NCBI RefSeq assembly: GCF_000219625.1
Contig: NC_018208.1
Span: forward strand, 1,240,001-1,304,000
Direction of reading: 5' to 3'
Source: Zymoseptoria tritici IPO323
Taxonomy: Eukaryota > Ascomycota > Dothideomycetes > Mycosphaerellales > Mycosphaerellaceae
Length of the DNA stretch: 64,000 nucleotides
The translations under genes and the position numbers were made by a program. How positions within the stretch are numbered: position 1 is the stretch's first letter; every line of letters starts with the position of its first letter. Shown piece after piece: positions 53,512-64,000 of this stretch. The notes below the pieces were generated by a model that saw only the letters and a program-made list of their open reading frames with translations, was not told the DNA's origin and made no database searches.

Positions 53512-54854
53512 AGGGCCTAGCAGCGTTTTTGGGTAATGCTGTGTAGCGCCGCGACATCGAAAATTCAAAACTACTTTTATCGCATAATTAAGGTATATAT
53601 AAGAAGCTACATATCGATCTAATTGCATTACTATAAAAATTATACTATAATTCTATCGCTGTCGTACGTAGTAGGGGTATTAGTTTCTAACTAGTATCGT
53701 AGCTAGATTCTTATGCTAAAAGCTTAAAATTACTATACCTATATCTATTGCGCCCCTATATCCGTCGCTAGTACTATATTATTTGTCCGCTATAGTAAGA
53801 CGCTGCCGCGCGCGTTCCTCCTTAGCCTTAATCGCTACCGCCCTACTCTACTAATCCGCTAGGTTCTACTTCGTTAATAGCGGTTAATAAGCTCTTAGTC
53901 GTCGGCTAGAGCGACTACGTATACTCGACTAAGTTGCTATAGTCTCGATATAGGGATACTATCCCGTATTACGATAAGTCGACGGCGCTATACTACGAGG
54001 CGCTAGCCGCGTTATAAACGGGTTGTTAACTTAAGCGGGCTATAGATTCCGGGTCGTCCGCCTAGCATCTCTAGTATTACGTCCGTTATCTAGCCTTATC
54101 CCTAGCCTCCCCTCTATACGCTGTCCTAAACGTAATTCTTATATCTTATCTATATAGTAGTAGTTAGAGCTTCCTATATAGTATCCTAAGCCTCCGTATT
54201 GCGACTAATCGCGGTTGTCGGATAGGCGCCGTACTAGAAGATCGTATACAGATTCGAAGTCTTGTTCTTACGCTATACGCTCGTCCTACCGCTACGCCTA
54301 GCGCTCTTCTTCTAAGTAGTTCCGGAAGGCGCGTAACTTTCGTAGACCTTACTTCGGGTAGCGGTTAATACTACGATAGACTAACTAGTCGTCTAAGGAG
54401 AAGCACATAATGTCTAGCGAATGTTAGTATAGTTCGGATGTTTACCTAGGTAGCTAAGGCATACTTACTAGTCTCGCTTAATAGTTGTTAATGTTAGTGT
54501 TCGAGAGAAGTCTTAGGGGCTCTTACGGGGTTATTTTATATACTATTCGGTCGCCTAGCTACGCGGCGCAACGTTAGTATCTCGTTAGTAAATTCTATTA
54601 GCTACTAATTACTATTCGTACGTAGCTATCGACTTATCTACGTTGCCGGCCTTTATCTAATAAATAGTTATACTAAAGTGCTATAAGAATAGTAATCGCC
54701 TCGCGTATTCTATAATCTTACAGCGAACTCTATTGTTATATAGCAATATTTAATAAAAGGGAGCCTTACGTTTGCTAGAGCACTAGTAAATAAGACGGTT
54801 CGGGTTATAAAGGCACTAGGGTTATATTAAAAAGGACTTAACTATAAGTATACT

Positions 54855-57290
54855 TTTAACCTATAGGGCTATCCTATCGATAGGTAGAATTAGACAGCGA
54901 TGTTAGGACTTATAGTCTACCGCCGTCCGCGTTATGTCTCGTCTCTACTCCTATCTTATATAGGAGTCGCGATGCGTAAAATCTAATGCTCGCTTAGTAA
55001 TCGCTCTACCTGTAGGGCTATCCTAACGACGGGCTAAGTTCGATGCTACTCTACTAAAGTCGTAGCGCGATACTAGTAAATGTAATAAAAGTACTAAAAT
55101 CTAAGTTAAAACATCCGTATACTCCGTAGTGCCCTCCTATTATCCGCACCTATCGCTCCGTTTCTTAGCGGTCGCGGTAGCGACCGCCCTAGCTAGACTC
55201 GCGGCGCTTCTACTTTCCTACCTTAGTAGACGTATTAGTAAGGTCCTAGGTCGTATCGTCCTTACCGAGATCCTTTATGCGCGTGTCCTAATCCCGAGGC
55301 TTATATACTCGATAAGCTAGTGCCTCCGCCGTACGAGGCTTTACTATACTTAATAGCGCAACTAAGCAGCTACTACGGCTACGGAACCTGTCGAACATCC
55401 CTATTGCTCTAGTCCGGGGTTCCGGTTCTACGCTAGGATCCGGGCTAAAACCTAAGCCTAAGTTTATATCCGAGAAAATACTACCCTTTGTCTTCTTACT
55501 AGGTGTCTTATCTACCTTCGAACTAACTATCCTACTGTCCTTAAAGGGGGGACGGCTAGACGTCTAGATCCCCTCGAGATCCTTATCTAAGTCCTCCTGT
55601 ATAAACTCTAGCAAGAGTTAGGAAGTCTTCTTAGAGTAGCGACGACGTCGGCGGCTTACTAGCTAATCGTCTACCTCTATCTCGTCCGCCTAGGGCTACT
55701 AGGTAGTGCTCTACGAGCGGGTAATGCGGCGCTAATTATGCGCGAAGTCTTTAGGCTCCCTCCTTAGTTCCTCTAGCTCCTCCTCTATCCTACTAGTTGT
55801 CCTCCGAGGCGTCTTCTTCTTCGGACTCGTAGTCTTTATTCTTAGCCTCGAAATGCCCGATCCTATCGACTAAGTATCTCTAGCATTAGACTTAGATAAG
55901 TTCCGGAGCTCTTAATTACGTAGTATCGACCGATACTCCTCTACTCCGTCCTTTAATGCGCTCTTTATCCGTCTAACGTATGTAGTAGCATTGTCGTTCC
56001 GGCTAAAGGTAAAGGGAACGCTTAGTATACTTACTATACGGTTAGTTACCCGGATAGAGTCGTCTAAGGTAGGATAGGTAACGGAGTCTAGGATACTAGT
56101 ACTATCGTCGAAGATCTCGCTAATGCGCACTTACTAGGTAACTCTGTTTAGTAATAACAACGGCTAAGTTTCTTCTCGCTTACTACCTTTACTCGTACGC
56201 GATACGCGCTTCTTTACCGGGACTATGCTAATACTATATAAGTAGTAACTACTATTAAGTAGGCAGTTCGTATAGGCGCCGCCGAAGAGGAGAGATTTGC
56301 CGTCTAGCGCGGGAAACGTAAAGTAGCCGTTAACTAGGCCTTTCGCGTCTAAAGATAGTCCGTATTAGTTATAGCTACGTTAACCTACCTTATCGTCTAG
56401 CTCGCCTATTTTATTTGTACCCTTTATAAAGCTAGCTAGGATAGCGCTAAGCTTCGTAGCGCTTCCCTATAGGTTAACGTTTATGTCGCTACGTAGACGG
56501 TCCTTAATTTCCTACAGGCTAATAAGCCTCGCCTAGCTTACTAAAGAATCTAGGATAGACTCTAGTTCGCTATAAGGGCGACTATTTGTATAAGTCGACG
56601 GGATAAACTCTCTACATTTTTGTACCGCTACTCTATCCTCCTATAATAGAGCCTAGTAAAGCTTTCTAATAAACTCCGCGATACTCTCCTTCGTATGCTC
56701 GACTCGCTTATAGCCGAACTAATACTTCTATAGCTACCTTATAACGGCCTCGTACTCCTTCTAGTCTGTTCCGGATAGCGCATTGCCCTAGCTCGCTAAG
56801 CGCTCGAGACCGTCGCGGATAATCTTCGCGCGTTTTCCTAGAGTCTCGGACATTTCGGTAGTACTATAGTCTCGTTAGTCTTTAGATTATAAATCGCGGT
56901 AAATGTTAGGAAGTTATAAGCTTACAATAGCTACTTCTAATAAGGCAGCGTAGTTACGAATAGTAGCCTACTCGACGTAAGCGGACGATAGCGGATAGTA
57001 TAGCGGATAGTGTAATAGATAGTGTAATAGATAGTATAGTAGATAATGTAAGGAAGGTAGAAGGGGAAGGAGGTTAATAAAGGATAGAGAAAGAAGATTA
57101 AGAAACAAGGTTAGTAGGGCTGTAGATATACTTAGGTTGCCCTCTGTGTAGCTAGCATAATTACCGCTTTCGAGTCGGCTAGTTAGTGCGTTAGCTAGCT
57201 CGTAAATTTACTACGCGGCCCCTCCTACGCGTATAACAGCGCGTAATAGGTTTGCTGTCGCGCCTTGTACGTAGGTGTTTAGGGAGCACG
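54855..57290 (-). pseudogene. Decayed gene, copy A of an unidentified repeated family
   Basis: On the minus strand a start (MSETLGKRAK...) lies at 56853, and long stretches of protein-like sequence follow, broken by TAG and TAA at places where a CAG or CAA before RIP is likely. A clean segment of 72 codons remains at 55912-56130 (ISEIFDDSTSILDSVTYPT and FTFSRNDNATTYVRRIKSAL). The same segment occurs in copy B with substitutions. I do not recognise the family. A transposon-borne or repeat-associated gene is likely because it is duplicated and mutated. The stops are described as seen and are not repaired here. Confidence 0.55.
54860..55033. repeat. Pair of 25-bp dyad motifs, copy A
   Basis: Motifs at 54860-54884 and 55009-55033 share CCT-TAGGGCTATCCTA-CGA-GG and lie 149 bp apart. 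The ends CCTAT and ATAGG are inverted. Confidence 0.85.
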
Positions 57291-57769
57291 ATATTACTTA
57301 TCGTCGCGGTTAGGTTATATAGTTTATTAGGCTTACTTTAGCGGTAAGATCTTAGCCGTAAAGTCGGTTATATAGCTTATTAGCCTCGCTCTAGTAGTAA
57401 GGACTTAGTAGTAACTTTAGCTATTCTAGTAATACTAGGAATTATAAGGTGTACGGTATAGCCGGATCTAAGATTTATTCCGGTCTACGGTTTAGACCTC
57501 GTCTTATAGCTCCTCTTATATTTACGAGCCTCGAGGCTATATTAGACTCCTTAGTCCGTATATATATACTAGGCCCGCCTACTTTAGCGTAGGTATAGTA
57601 TAAGTCCTAGACTCCGGCGTTATAGTAGCTTAGATAATAAGTATAATACGGATAGAGAAGCTGCGCTCCTGTTTATAACACTACTAGGTTTACGTAACAC
57701 CTAAGTAATATAAGGCGATAGCTAATAGGGATACTAAGGTTTAATTCGAAGAATGTATCTAGCAACTTA

Positions 57770-59935
57770 CTGTCGACCTATAGGGCTATCTTAACGATAG
57801 GTACGAACGGACCTTTAATAACGGGCTTATAGTCTATTGCTAATTAGTATGTCGTGTTAGAGCGACTGCCGTTCGTAAAATCTAAGGCGCAATGCGCTAA
57901 ACAAATGCTAAGAAGTAGTCGCTAGTCCTATAGGGCTATCCTAACGATAGGACGGTAGCATAGCAGCTACGTAGGTAATAAAGCAAAACGCGAATCTAAA
58001 ATAGTAGTATAGGCGCTATAAATTAAGTAAGCTCTAGTGTCTTAGTATAGCTATCTAACTACCGCTTACGGCGGCGATTACTCTTGTCTACTTTGTTGCT
58101 CCTACTAGGCCTTATAGTGCCCGTAGGTACGGACTCTATAGTAACGTCTTGGTCCCCTCCGGCGTCGACTATCTCCTCGTCTAAAATTTGTCGCGGCTTA
58201 TAGACCCTCCGCCTAGGCGGCTACGAGGCGCGAGGCTAGGAAGGCTAGGTTACTATACGACTCTTATTGCGACTGCTTAGCAAGCTATTAAAGATGTTGC
58301 TTATTATTAAAGCTTGCTTCTTCGCTAGCGTAGTCTCCGGCTCGGGGCTACTAAATAGGTCGGTAAGTGCTAGTTTCTTCCTTCCGGATTTCCGGGCCGA
58401 AGGGACAACTAGATCGTCTTTATCTTCGACGTCTATTTCTCCAAAGCTACTAGGCAAATTCTTTCGATCCGAGCGGCGCCTAGAACGGTCCTCGTCGATA
58501 GGAACCCTCCTACCTTAAGTTAGTCGCTCTAATCTCGTACTCCTATACTACTTACGCTCTCGGACCTTAGCCTTCGGTATACTAAACACTAGCATAGAGT
58601 CTTTAGATCCGGGTAAGGACACCTGTCTCTCCTCGGCCGCGGCTATCTTAGTTTGGTCTCGAGCTATAGCGGCATTCCTAATAGTAGTCCGACATGCTTC
58701 TATAGTCTTAGCCGCTGCGCTTTCTATCCGACCGACGTAAGCCTCCGTAGTATCGTACTAGCTAAAGACGAATAGAATGTTAAGTGTACCTACTATATAG
58801 TCTTCTCGTAAGATAGAGTCGTTCGAAGTAGGATAGCTAACAGTATCTAGGACACTATCTCCGTCGAAGATGTCTATAATGTTAACTTCGGCTATAACGC
58901 GTCTAAGTAATACTAATAGCGGATCGTTACGCCGTCTAGTCGACGTATTAGCCGTATTTTTAGATGCTAGCCTGTCGTAAACTCGCGATAACTTCCTTCT
59001 ACTAATGCTATATCCCTTCTTATTGCCGTCTAGTAGGTAGTTAGTATACGCGCCCGACTAGAGCTTAGACAAACTATCCGGCGCCGGGAATGTATAGTAG
59101 CCTTTAACGAAGCCTTTCTAGTTATCGTATAGACCGTATTAGTCGTAGCCGCGTTAACTATCCTTCTCCTCTGGCTCGCCTATGCGCTCGGTACCTACTA
59201 TAAAGCTAGCTAGGATCGTAGAAAGCGAAGTAGTGCTTATATATAGGTAGAAATCGTTACGGCCGCGCATACGCGTAGCGATCTTGTCCCGGGGAATAAG
59301 CTTCGCCTAGTCGGCTCGGCTATCGAGGAGAAGCATAAGTTCGGTATACGGTCTGCTAGAGGCGTGTAACCTAGGTATGAATCTCTTAAGTAGATCTAGT
59401 ATAGCACTATCCTCCTATATAAGGACGCTATAAAGCTTAACGATAAACGCTATTACCTCGAGCTCTAATATCCGTATTTTAGCTAGCTAAACTAGTTCGC
59501 CTATATCTAGATGCATGCCGCGTTATACTAGTCTTAATTAGTGCCTAGTAGGGCTTCGCTAAAGTCGGCTAGTCGCTAGAGACCCGAGAGGTTTCTACTA
59601 CTCGTAGGAGTGCTTATAGTAAGCTAGTATTCGAGTTCGCGTACATTCGCGAAGGTAGGTAATAGAAGAGATAGTTAATTAGTAGATAAAGTGGACAAGA
59701 GAGTAGATAAGGAAGTAGATAATAAAGTAGAGTCGAGATGTTGTTAGTAGATAGAAGAGTTCCGAGTAATAATGTCGATAGGGCGGTAGATATACTAGGA
59801 GGCACCTATATAGTTAACACAATTAATGCCTATAAATTTCGGTAAATTAGCTAACGATAGCAGGCGTATAACAGCGCCCTACTGCGCCCGGTTTGCTCCC
59901 GTATAGTACGTAGCGACTAGCGAAGTAACTAACAT
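57770..59935 (-). pseudogene. Decayed gene, copy B of the same repeated family
   Basis: Minus-strand sequence aligns with copy A: a segment near 58780-58900 reads IFDGDSVLDTVSYPTSNDS where copy A has IFDDSTSILDSVTYPTLDDS. The flanking DNA also matches (CTCGCCTAT...TATAAAGCTAGCTAGGAT at 56401 and 59181). A 70-codon piece is intact at 58245-58457 (SSFGEIDVEDKDDLVVPSAR). The two copies are in the same orientation about 2.8-2.9 kb apart. Both copies also share the upstream GCGTATAACAGCGC segment near 57230 and 59870. Confidence 0.55.
57777..57951. repeat. Pair of 25-bp dyad motifs, copy B
   Basis: Motifs at 57777-57801 and 57927-57951 read CCTATAGGGCTATCTTAACG and CCTATAGGGCTATCCTAACG, each followed by ATAGG. 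The spacing of 150 bp equals that of copy A. Confidence 0.88.
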
Positions 59936-59949
59936 TATTCTACCTCGCC

Positions 59950-62900
59950 TTATTATAAAAGCTCTAATTCGTATCCGTCTATCGGATCCTAGGATAACAT
60001 AATAAGTCTAGGTATTAGGTCGGTCGCTACCGCTCGTTGTAAGTAAGGGTCCGTCCTTAGGTCCGGAAGCTCTATACTAACAGATAATAAGGGCTAGTCG
60101 GCCTATACAATCTGTTGTCCTTTAACTACTACGTTCTTATTAAAGCGTTCTAGACGGCTAACATTCTTAACTAGAGTTACTAGGTTCTTAATACCTATAG
60201 TATATAGGTCTATAGCGTAAAACTAGGCTACTACGTTAGGATCCGGATCGACTTCTTTAGTCTTTAACGTCTCGTCCTAGCATGCCGCTACAACGGCATG
60301 CACCTCTTTAACTAATTTTAGGGACGTATGCTTTATGTTTGTAGACTCCCCGAAGCTAGCCTCTATAACCTCTCGCAGATAGCTAGTATACGTTGCTAAG
60401 AGGGTTGCCTCTTCTAGTTAATTCTCGACGTCGAATGTCCTATTGCGGCGGCTACTAATAAGAGTCTTTAGGTATCGATTAAGGAACTCGTTTGCCCGGT
60501 TAATCTCGAACTAACTATCCTCGGCACCCGCTATATTTACGAACCCGTTCGCTAGTATCGCTCTTTATAGCACCGGATCTAACGCCTTAGAATCGGTTAG
60601 CTATTTTATCTATAGCATAATAAAAGCGTAATTCTTATAGCTACGTATATAGAAGATTAGGATATAGCGGTTAACGACTCGACGTAGTAGGCTAATGTCC
60701 GCATATTTAATAGCCCGGCTAAGTATATAATACGTCTCGACGATATATAGGAATCGGACATAGTTTCTCCGCTCTTCGTTTCTATCGATCCGGGCAGCTG
60801 CCTTTTTAGTCGCCTTTGCCTTCTTCCCCTACTACTTCTTCGAGGAGTACGAATTCTTTACCTTCTAGGTATTAGCTTTAATAGCATCGGGTTCTAGGCG
60901 ACGAGTAGACGGCGAGAACGCCTTCTCGTATACCTTTCCGACTAGACCTATAAAGCCGTCGGCTAATAGCGCCTAGATGTAGTTAGATATAACATGCCTC
61001 TTAGGAACTACCGGGTCGATTTCTTCGTATACGAATGCTAGCACCCTTATATTAAAGCTATCGAGTGTTAGTCGTTCTAGGTAGCTATGCGGCGCGTAAA
61101 ATAATAGATATATCTTCCGCTCTATTATCTCCCGGTATACTAGGAGTAACGATTTAGCCCGGCAGCCCTCTCTACTGTTAAAATTGTTCTCGATTGCCTA
61201 TATTAGACACATCTTAAGGTAGAAGAGCCTAGGCAATAGTAGTACCTATTACATGCGGTTAAAATCGTCCTTATTCTCCCGGGACTCCTTTAGCTACGTC
61301 CGCATATTGCTTACGGAGAGCTAATCGCCGTATATTAGTAGAATATACCTAGAGGGGTTATACGTACTGCCCGTAAAGTCCTCGACTAGCCGTCGAACAC
61401 GTAGAACGTCGTCCTTAGTACGTTCTCCGTCCGTAGGTAGTCGATTGCGAATACTAGGGGGCTAGTCTCGACTAGTAGGAGGCGGATTCCGTAGCGTAGG
61501 GAGGCGGTTCTATAAGGTAGGCGGCTAGTATTATAAGCTAGGAGGCTAACTCTACGAGGTAGGCGGCTAATATTACGAGCTAGGAGGGCAGCTTTACGAG
61601 GTAGGCAGCTAGTATTATAAGCTAGGAGGGCAGCTTTGCGAGGTAGGCGGCTAATATTATAAGCTAAGAGGGTAGCTTTACGAGGTAGGCAGCTAATATT
61701 ACGAGGAGGGGGGCTAAATTTATATGCCGGGACGATAGTTATTAGCTATAGGCGACTAATTTAGAGGAGCGGGCACTTAGGTCTACCTAGTAGAGGGCTA
61801 GGTCTAAGTAGTAGGAGGGCGTTCGTAGTAGTCGAAATTACTAGGGCGGTAGATCTAGTCCGCGTTCTGTCCTTTAACGGCCTGTTCGTACAATTCCCTA
61901 AGCTTAAGTTGCTCCTCTAGTATATTCTCTATAACGTTATAAGTGCCTTTGGTCGTGCCCTCTTATTCGTAGATTAGATTTATAGTAGTACTAATAGTTT
62001 TCTACTTTACTATACGATTAAAAGCCGGGAATTAAGGGAAGCCCTTTACTTTAGTCTAGTCGATGCCGTTAGGGTTAGCTTCGCTACCGGTAGCGGTATC
62101 TCTACTAATACTAGGGTCCTAGCTAATATTCTTCTTCTTCTTCGGTTTCTTTTTTAAAACAGAATCGTTAGATTTAATACCGAATGCCTATACAATGTTA
62201 GCTAGATACACCCTTACTATAGCGCTTACGATTAAGTAGAGTAAGATCGCCTTCTACTAAGCGTCGTGCTAGTTGCCCGGGCTATCTAGGATATCTTATA
62301 GCTAAAGCGGCCTGTCCTCTCGGAATAGTTCTTTCTTTAGGCCTAAGCGTAGCACCTCGATGCTCTTAAACTATTTTGCGGTAGTAATATGTTTTAGGAC
62401 GTCCCGCCTACCGAAGCTATACTAGCCGACGCGGGCAAAGTAGTCTAGGTTGTCGAATATACTATAGGTAAGGTTAGACCGGCCGAATGCCTTAATACGA
62501 CTGGCAGCTAGGTCGTAGAGCATCCGGTCATAATAGTATATACTCTTTAGGTATCTGTATATACCTAGTCTAGCTAGGACCGCAAGAACGCGACGTTTAA
62601 TACCTTAACTCTATAGGTATACTCCTAACTATATAGCGAACTAGTTCCCGGATCGAGGATGTCTTATACATAGAAGCATACTAGAAATAAGACTAATGCG
62701 GCGGAGCATTAACTTAGAGAGATCCTAAGTTGCCGGCAAGCCTAAGAGCTCCTTTACGAGAGCCTAAATAGATAGGACGTACTAACCTATAGCTACTACC
62801 GCGTCTCTATAATCTAGTTCTTCTATAGGTAGTTTTCTGTCCTAAGACCCGAATTCCTATATAGACTTAGTAATAGAACCTATACATACTAATATTACTT

Positions 62901-63330
62901 ACCTTCCGTCCCTTTAGATCCTCGAGCTCTTTCGCTAGACTTGTAGCACTTAGCTACTTACTATTAGACATATATAGTGCGATGTACTCTACTACTTTAT
63001 CCTCCTATAGAATCTGTGCTAACTTTGCCGCCCTAGTAGCCGCCCGCTCGCCCTAGTTAGGTATGTTCTATTCTTTCTTAGTCGTTATATAAAGTATTAG
63101 GAAGTCCTCGAACGATAGGTGCTGCCCGCGAATAGTCTATAGTATAAAGTCTACTTTCTCGCGAGCGGACTTCGAGTCGCTATACTAGTTGTTCCCTCTC
63201 TTCCTCCTAGTCGGCTTAGGTTTCGTCTACTAGCTAGCTTTAGTCGTAGGTAGCGGCGAGCCCTTAGGCGAATTAGATAGCGACTAGGGGGTAGGTAGAC
63301 GAGGACTACGCATACAGCGAGAACTAGAAG
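59950..63330 (-). pseudogene. Long decayed minus-strand gene of unknown family
   Basis: Minus-strand stretches are protein-like and only interrupted by TAG/TAA: for example RDVLKHITTAK before a TAG and FKSIEVLRLGLKKELFRED after it (62310-62420), and YDRMLYDLAASRIKAFGRSN (62470-62540). A proline-rich repeat is encoded around 61525-61710. The length (over 3 kb) suggests a large element-encoded protein. I see no transposase or reverse-transcriptase motif that I could name. Boundaries are approximate. Confidence 0.45.
61525..61710 (-). repeat. 42-bp minisatellite within the decayed gene
   Basis: Units begin at 61525, 61567, 61609, 61651 and 61693 (partial). On the minus strand each unit reads in frame as a 14-codon Pro/Ser-rich repeat beginning CCGCCTACCTCG, with TAA and TAG where CAA and CAG would be expected before RIP. 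A period of 14 codons supports a coding origin. Confidence 0.85.
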
Positions 63331-64000
63331 CTAACTGTTATTAATCTATATTATAAGATATTAATATTAACTTAGCTTAAGATAAGGTCGACGATAGTAT
63401 TAACTAATGTTAACTAAGAGCCTAGTAGCTAAAAATATACTTATAACTTAGTATTCTTAGCAAAACAAACTACCTAGCGCCGACTACCTCTTCTCTCTAT
63501 TTAGCTTATCTATATAACTATTAATCTACCCGAGTCGATGCCGCTAATAAACCCCGTTTACGACCCGCTTCCTACCTCGAGATGTTTCCGTAGTTATAGG
63601 CGACTAGGCTACTTCGGAGGATGCTAGAGAAACAGGAGTAGGCGCACGAGAGCCTCGACGATTAGGATCTAATTCTATGCCGAATCTGCGTACTGGCGAG
63701 GCTCGGGCGACAATAGGACTAGAAGCCGCGCTCTTACCCTTCCGAGAGCCTACCGCCGTAGGGCTAGGAACTACCGTAGGAGGTAGAGGCTAGGCGCTAG
63801 TAGACAGGCCGGGAGTAGGTAGAGGAGGAGCTTTCGCCTTCCCTCGGCGGCGCTTAGAACTAGTAACGACTAAGGAGGTAGGCGATACCGGGGAGGGTAT
63901 ACGAGCAAGGACCGAACGAGCACTACTAGTAGTAAAGGCGATAATACGAGGGTCCGGAGCACTAGCAGACCTTACTTCCTAAGAGGCTACGAAACAATCC

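Larger units (their letters stand above)
53541..64000. repeat. RIP-like mutated repeat block (continues beyond window)
   Basis: From about 53541 the sequence is dominated by TA, CTA and TAG words with CpG retained, while CA and TG are rare. Almost every frame on both strands is closed by TAG and TAA. This is the expected result of CpA-to-TpA change on both strands by repeat-induced point mutation of duplicated DNA in a filamentous ascomycete. The block holds decayed minus-strand genes, described separately, and has no active gene that I can see. The change of texture is abrupt. Confidence 0.85.

Noticed and set aside
55129..55320. Open frames of 60-83 codons in the RIP-like block (55129-55320, 58267-58518, 59614-59805)
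   Set aside because: They are chance frames or pieces of the decayed minus-strand copies and have no start context or signal.

Overview
The window is nuclear DNA of a filamentous ascomycete (Pezizomycotina), most likely a dothideomycete. The class is inferred; the supporting observations are direct. Protein genes carry short introns of about 50-140 bp with GT...AG borders and CTAAC/CTGAC-like branch sites. Housekeeping genes of clear eukaryotic type are present (CCT7, NOP9, an oxysterol-binding protein, Sec14 proteins). Fungal families are present too (HsbA, Grg1, a hybrid histidine kinase, PAN/apple surface proteins). The last 10.5 kb is repeat DNA that looks heavily altered by repeat-induced point mutation (RIP).

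Layout. 1-5.8 kb: the 3' end of an oxysterol-binding protein gene, then a group II PLP decarboxylase and NOP9 on the minus strand. 5.8-8.9 kb: no recognisable gene. 8.95-11.05 kb: three tandem paralogous genes for tiny secreted cysteine-rich proteins, each with three exons. 11.4-15.4 kb: CCT7 and a CorA-like membrane protein, divergently arranged. 15.9-25.5 kb: two paralogous F-box genes flanking a long Sec14-like gene and an FBXO21-like gene. 25.5-30.5 kb: gene-poor, with one 11-cysteine secreted-protein gene set between a 17-bp minisatellite and a small RIP-like patch. 30.5-48 kb: Grg1-like, hybrid histidine kinase, HsbA, NADAR, SPX-RING, PAN/apple and a membrane-anchored CRAL-TRIO gene. 48-53.5 kb: gene-poor, holding a second family of small secreted cysteine-rich genes on the minus strand (one intact, one with an unresolved start, one with an apparent one-base frameshift), a degenerate 95-bp repeat array and a palindrome. 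53.54-64 kb: RIP-like DNA with two tandem, about 2.9-kb-spaced copies of an unidentified minus-strand gene and a third, longer decayed minus-strand gene.

The genes do not form one pathway. The window mixes conserved core genes with fast-evolving secreted-protein loci, and the second secreted family lies next to the repeat block. That arrangement fits a compartmentalised fungal genome. The strongest leads are the two small secreted families, most members of which are found only after splicing, the minisatellite-controlled cysteine-rich gene at 28 kb, and the duplicated decayed gene family with its paired 25-bp dyad motifs.
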